Position numbers and translations under genes: made by a program. From NCBI GenBank assembly GCA_964407055.1, contig CAYOUD010000121.1, forward strand, positions 1 to 8,683: 8,683 nucleotides of DNA, read 5' to 3'. Source of the DNA: JAQIBY01 sp964407055. Lineage in GTDB: Bacteria > Bacteroidota > Bacteroidia > Bacteroidales > ML635J-15. Each line of letters begins with the position of its first letter. Within the stretch, counting starts at the first letter, position 1. A model generated the notes under the pieces. That model was not told the origin of the DNA. It saw nothing but the letters and a program-made list of their open reading frames with translations, and did not search any database. Positions 7,287 through 8,683 of the stretch are shown piece by piece.

Positions 7287-8252
7287 ATGAGGATAGAAGA
7301 ATTTAAAAATGATGTCGATAAGGGCTTAAGTTCTTGTTTGAAATCACTTCCATCAAAATATTTTTACGATAAAAAAGGCGATGAGTTATTTGTTAAAATA
7401 ATGCATCTTCCGGAATATTATGTAACACGTGCTGAATTTGAAATTTTCAAAAGTCAAACTAAAAATATTATTACATCGTTAGAGTTAAATACTAATATCT
7501 ATTTTGAGTTAATCGAATTTGGCGCTGGTGATGGGGTAAAAACAAAAGAACTATTACATGTATTAGATAAGGAAAATTATAAATTTGAATACGTTCCGAT
7601 TGACATATCTCAGAATGCAATTGATACGCTCGATGAAAAACTGAGCATTGAATTACCTAATGTCTCAATAAAGCCAAAACAAGGAGATTATTTTGAGATT
7701 TTAAAATCGTTGAAAGATAATCATCACCCAAAAGTAGTTTTGTTTCTTGGTTCAAATATTGGGAACATGACTGATGAAACGGCTACCAAGTTTATTTATC
7801 GATTAGGTGCCTATATCAACCACAATGATAAACTTTTACTAGGTGTCGATTTAATAAAATCAAAATCAATTGTTCTGCCTGCATATAATGACAGTCAGGG
7901 TGTTACAAAAGAATTTAATTTGAATCTTCTACATAGAATAAATTGTGAATTAGATGCCGATTTTGTACTTGCTGATTTTTATTATCAACCGGATTACTCA
8001 GAAAAGGAAGGCATCGTGAAAAGCTATTTAGTGAGTGCTAAAGCCCAAAATGTTAGGATTAAGAAAATTAATAAGGTTTATAAATTTACAAAAGGAGAAA
8101 AGATTTTAACTGAAATTTCAAGAAAATATAATGACAAAACGATTAATGAAATAATTTGCAATACAGATTTTAAAATAATCGGGAAACTTAGTGATAGTAA
8201 AAAATATTTTTCAAATTATATTTTAAGCAAACTAACTAGTGAAAATAACTAA
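7287..8252 (+). CDS. eanA: L-histidine N-alpha-methyltransferase (EgtD/EanA type)
   Basis: The enzyme trimethylates the alpha-amino group of histidine with three SAM to give hercynine, the substrate of EanB. The 321-residue length matches EgtD. Family motifs in order: LPSKYFYDKKGDELF (21-35), LPEYYVTRAE (41-50), the SAM loop IEFGAGDGVKTKELL (76-90), VPIDIS (103-108), FLGSNIGN (153-160), LLLGVDLIKS (183-192), PAYND and GVTKEFNLNLL, LVSAKAQNVRI and ILTEISRKY. Compared with Mycobacterium smegmatis EgtD by a constant offset of 6 (numbers from memory), N166, Y206, E282 and S284 are kept as Asn160, Tyr200, Glu276 and Ser278. The position of Met252 is Ser246 here. The start is 5 bases after the eanB stop, so translation is probably coupled. 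No sulfoxide-type EgtB or OvoA gene is present. An alternative is a relative acting on another amino acid, but the eanB neighbour makes histidine most likely. Confidence 0.85.
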   Translation: MRIEEFKNDVDKGLSSCLKSLPSKYFYDKKGDELFVKIMHLPEYYVTRAEFEIFKSQTKNIITSLELNTNIYFELIEFGAGDGVKTKELLHVLDKENYKFEYVPIDISQNAIDTLDEKLSIELPNVSIKPKQGDYFEILKSLKDNHHPKVVLFLGSNIGNMTDETATKFIYRLGAYINHNDKLLLGVDLIKSKSIVLPAYNDSQGVTKEFNLNLLHRINCELDADFVLADFYYQPDYSEKEGIVKSYLVSAKAQNVRIKKINKVYKFTKGEKILTEISRKYNDKTINEIICNTDFKIIGKLSDSKKYFSNYILSKLTSENN

Positions 8253-8358
8253 CCCGCATTATTCATGGAATTTAGTACACAAAATAAAACTTGCTTCTCG
8301 GCTGATAAAGCGTGTTCTAAAACCCGAACGTTTCTTAGTCTACACAATCAGTAAATGA
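8239..8358 (+). CDS. Doubtful 39-codon frame overlapping the eanA end
   Basis: A frame with a possible GTG start at 8239, overlapping the last codons of eanA, reads VKITNPHYSWNLVH, then a basic helix-like KLASRLIKRVLKPERF, and ends VYTISK at a TGA. The mix of residues looks more protein-like than random AT-rich spacer. It could be a tiny gene or the decayed end of a lost gene. No homolog is recognised, and the GTG start is weak evidence. It could equally be chance. Confidence 0.2.
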   Translation: MKITNPHYSWNLVHKIKLASRLIKRVLKPERFLVYTISK

Positions 8359-8571
8359 GAATAATTCGGTCGTCATATTCAAGGGATTCCAAAACAATAT
8401 AACCAACTGATTCTAACCAATCTGAGAATTAATTAAAATAAATACTAATAATAGAAAGAAATTTTATTAATTTCCCCCCAATTTCATTGATATGTAGTAA
8501 TTATAGTAATGGTATGCTGATGACTTTGAAATCAAATAAATAAATGATTAATAATTAAAATATATTTATAG
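8359..8571. other. AT-rich spacer before the last gene
   Basis: No gene, RNA or clear hairpin terminator is seen here. It contains a short direct repeat AACCAA (twice near 8400-8420) and a run of C near 8475. Just ahead of the next start are TTTG at 8525-8528 and A/T-rich stretches such as TATATTTA at 8561-8568. The spacing does not fit the Bacteroidota promoter pattern well, so no promoter is called. Confidence 0.4.
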
Positions 8572-8683
8572 ATGTCAAGAATTGTTGAAAAATACGCAGA
8601 ACTACCCAAGCCATTAAGAAAACCACTATGGCAATGGTGGCACAAAAAACTGAATAAGTACGACAGTGGGAATATTGCCAATT
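8572..8683 (+). CDS. Start of an unidentified gene, cut by the window end
   Basis: From ATG at 8572 the frame stays open to the window end, 37 full codons. It reads MSRIVEKYAELPKPLRKPLW, then QWWHKKLNKYDSGNIAN. There is no signal peptide. The LPxPLRxxLWxxxHxKLxxYD pattern faintly recalls the N-terminal extension of some class I SAM-dependent methyltransferases of Bacteroidota, but too little is visible to assign it. It is 319 bases from eanA and probably a separate transcript. Confidence 0.5.
   Translation, partial: MSRIVEKYAELPKPLRKPLWQWWHKKLNKYDSGNIAN

Noticed and set aside
5992..8252. Ovothiol or aerobic EgtB-type ergothioneine pathway
   Set aside because: No iron-dependent sulfoxide synthase (EgtB/OvoA) is present; the sulfur-inserting partner here is a rhodanese protein of EanB type.

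Overview
The window looks like AT-rich Bacteroidota DNA. The clues are a giant surface protein with a SprB-type repeat, lipoprotein and secreted-protein signals of that phylum, A-rich leaders without clear Shine-Dalgarno sites, and one candidate promoter of the Bacteroidota type (TTTG, 19 bases, TAnnTT).

Layout. Bases 1 to about 2588 are an uninterrupted minus-strand fragment of a very large repetitive extracellular protein, open at both ends. Around 2580-2596 this reading frame meets, without any start codon, a plus-strand metal-binding (HMA) gene that has itself lost its 5' end. The point is therefore a breakpoint or an assembly join. Bases 2591-3764 hold a three-gene metal-handling set: a truncated HMA protein, a lipoprotein rich in His, Met and acidic residues, and a complete secreted HMA protein paralogous to the first. 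A 359-base non-coding stretch follows, with a weak terminator-like hairpin and a promoter candidate.

Bases 4124-8252 form an apparent three-gene operon. The first gene encodes a 610-residue iron-sulfur flavoprotein: CDGSH domain, divergent 4Fe-4S domain, second CDGSH domain, then an FMN-binding glutamate-synthase core. The second encodes a triple-rhodanese protein matching EanB, the persulfide-using ergothioneine synthase first described in green sulfur bacteria. The third, 5 bases later, encodes an EgtD/EanA-type histidine N-alpha-methyltransferase. EanA would convert histidine to hercynine with SAM, and EanB would place sulfur on the imidazole ring without oxygen, giving ergothioneine. The role of the first gene is unknown; its placement makes it a candidate accessory enzyme.

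Bases 8253-8571 are mostly non-coding, apart from a doubtful 39-codon frame. The window ends in the first 37 codons of another plus-strand gene that cannot be assigned with confidence.
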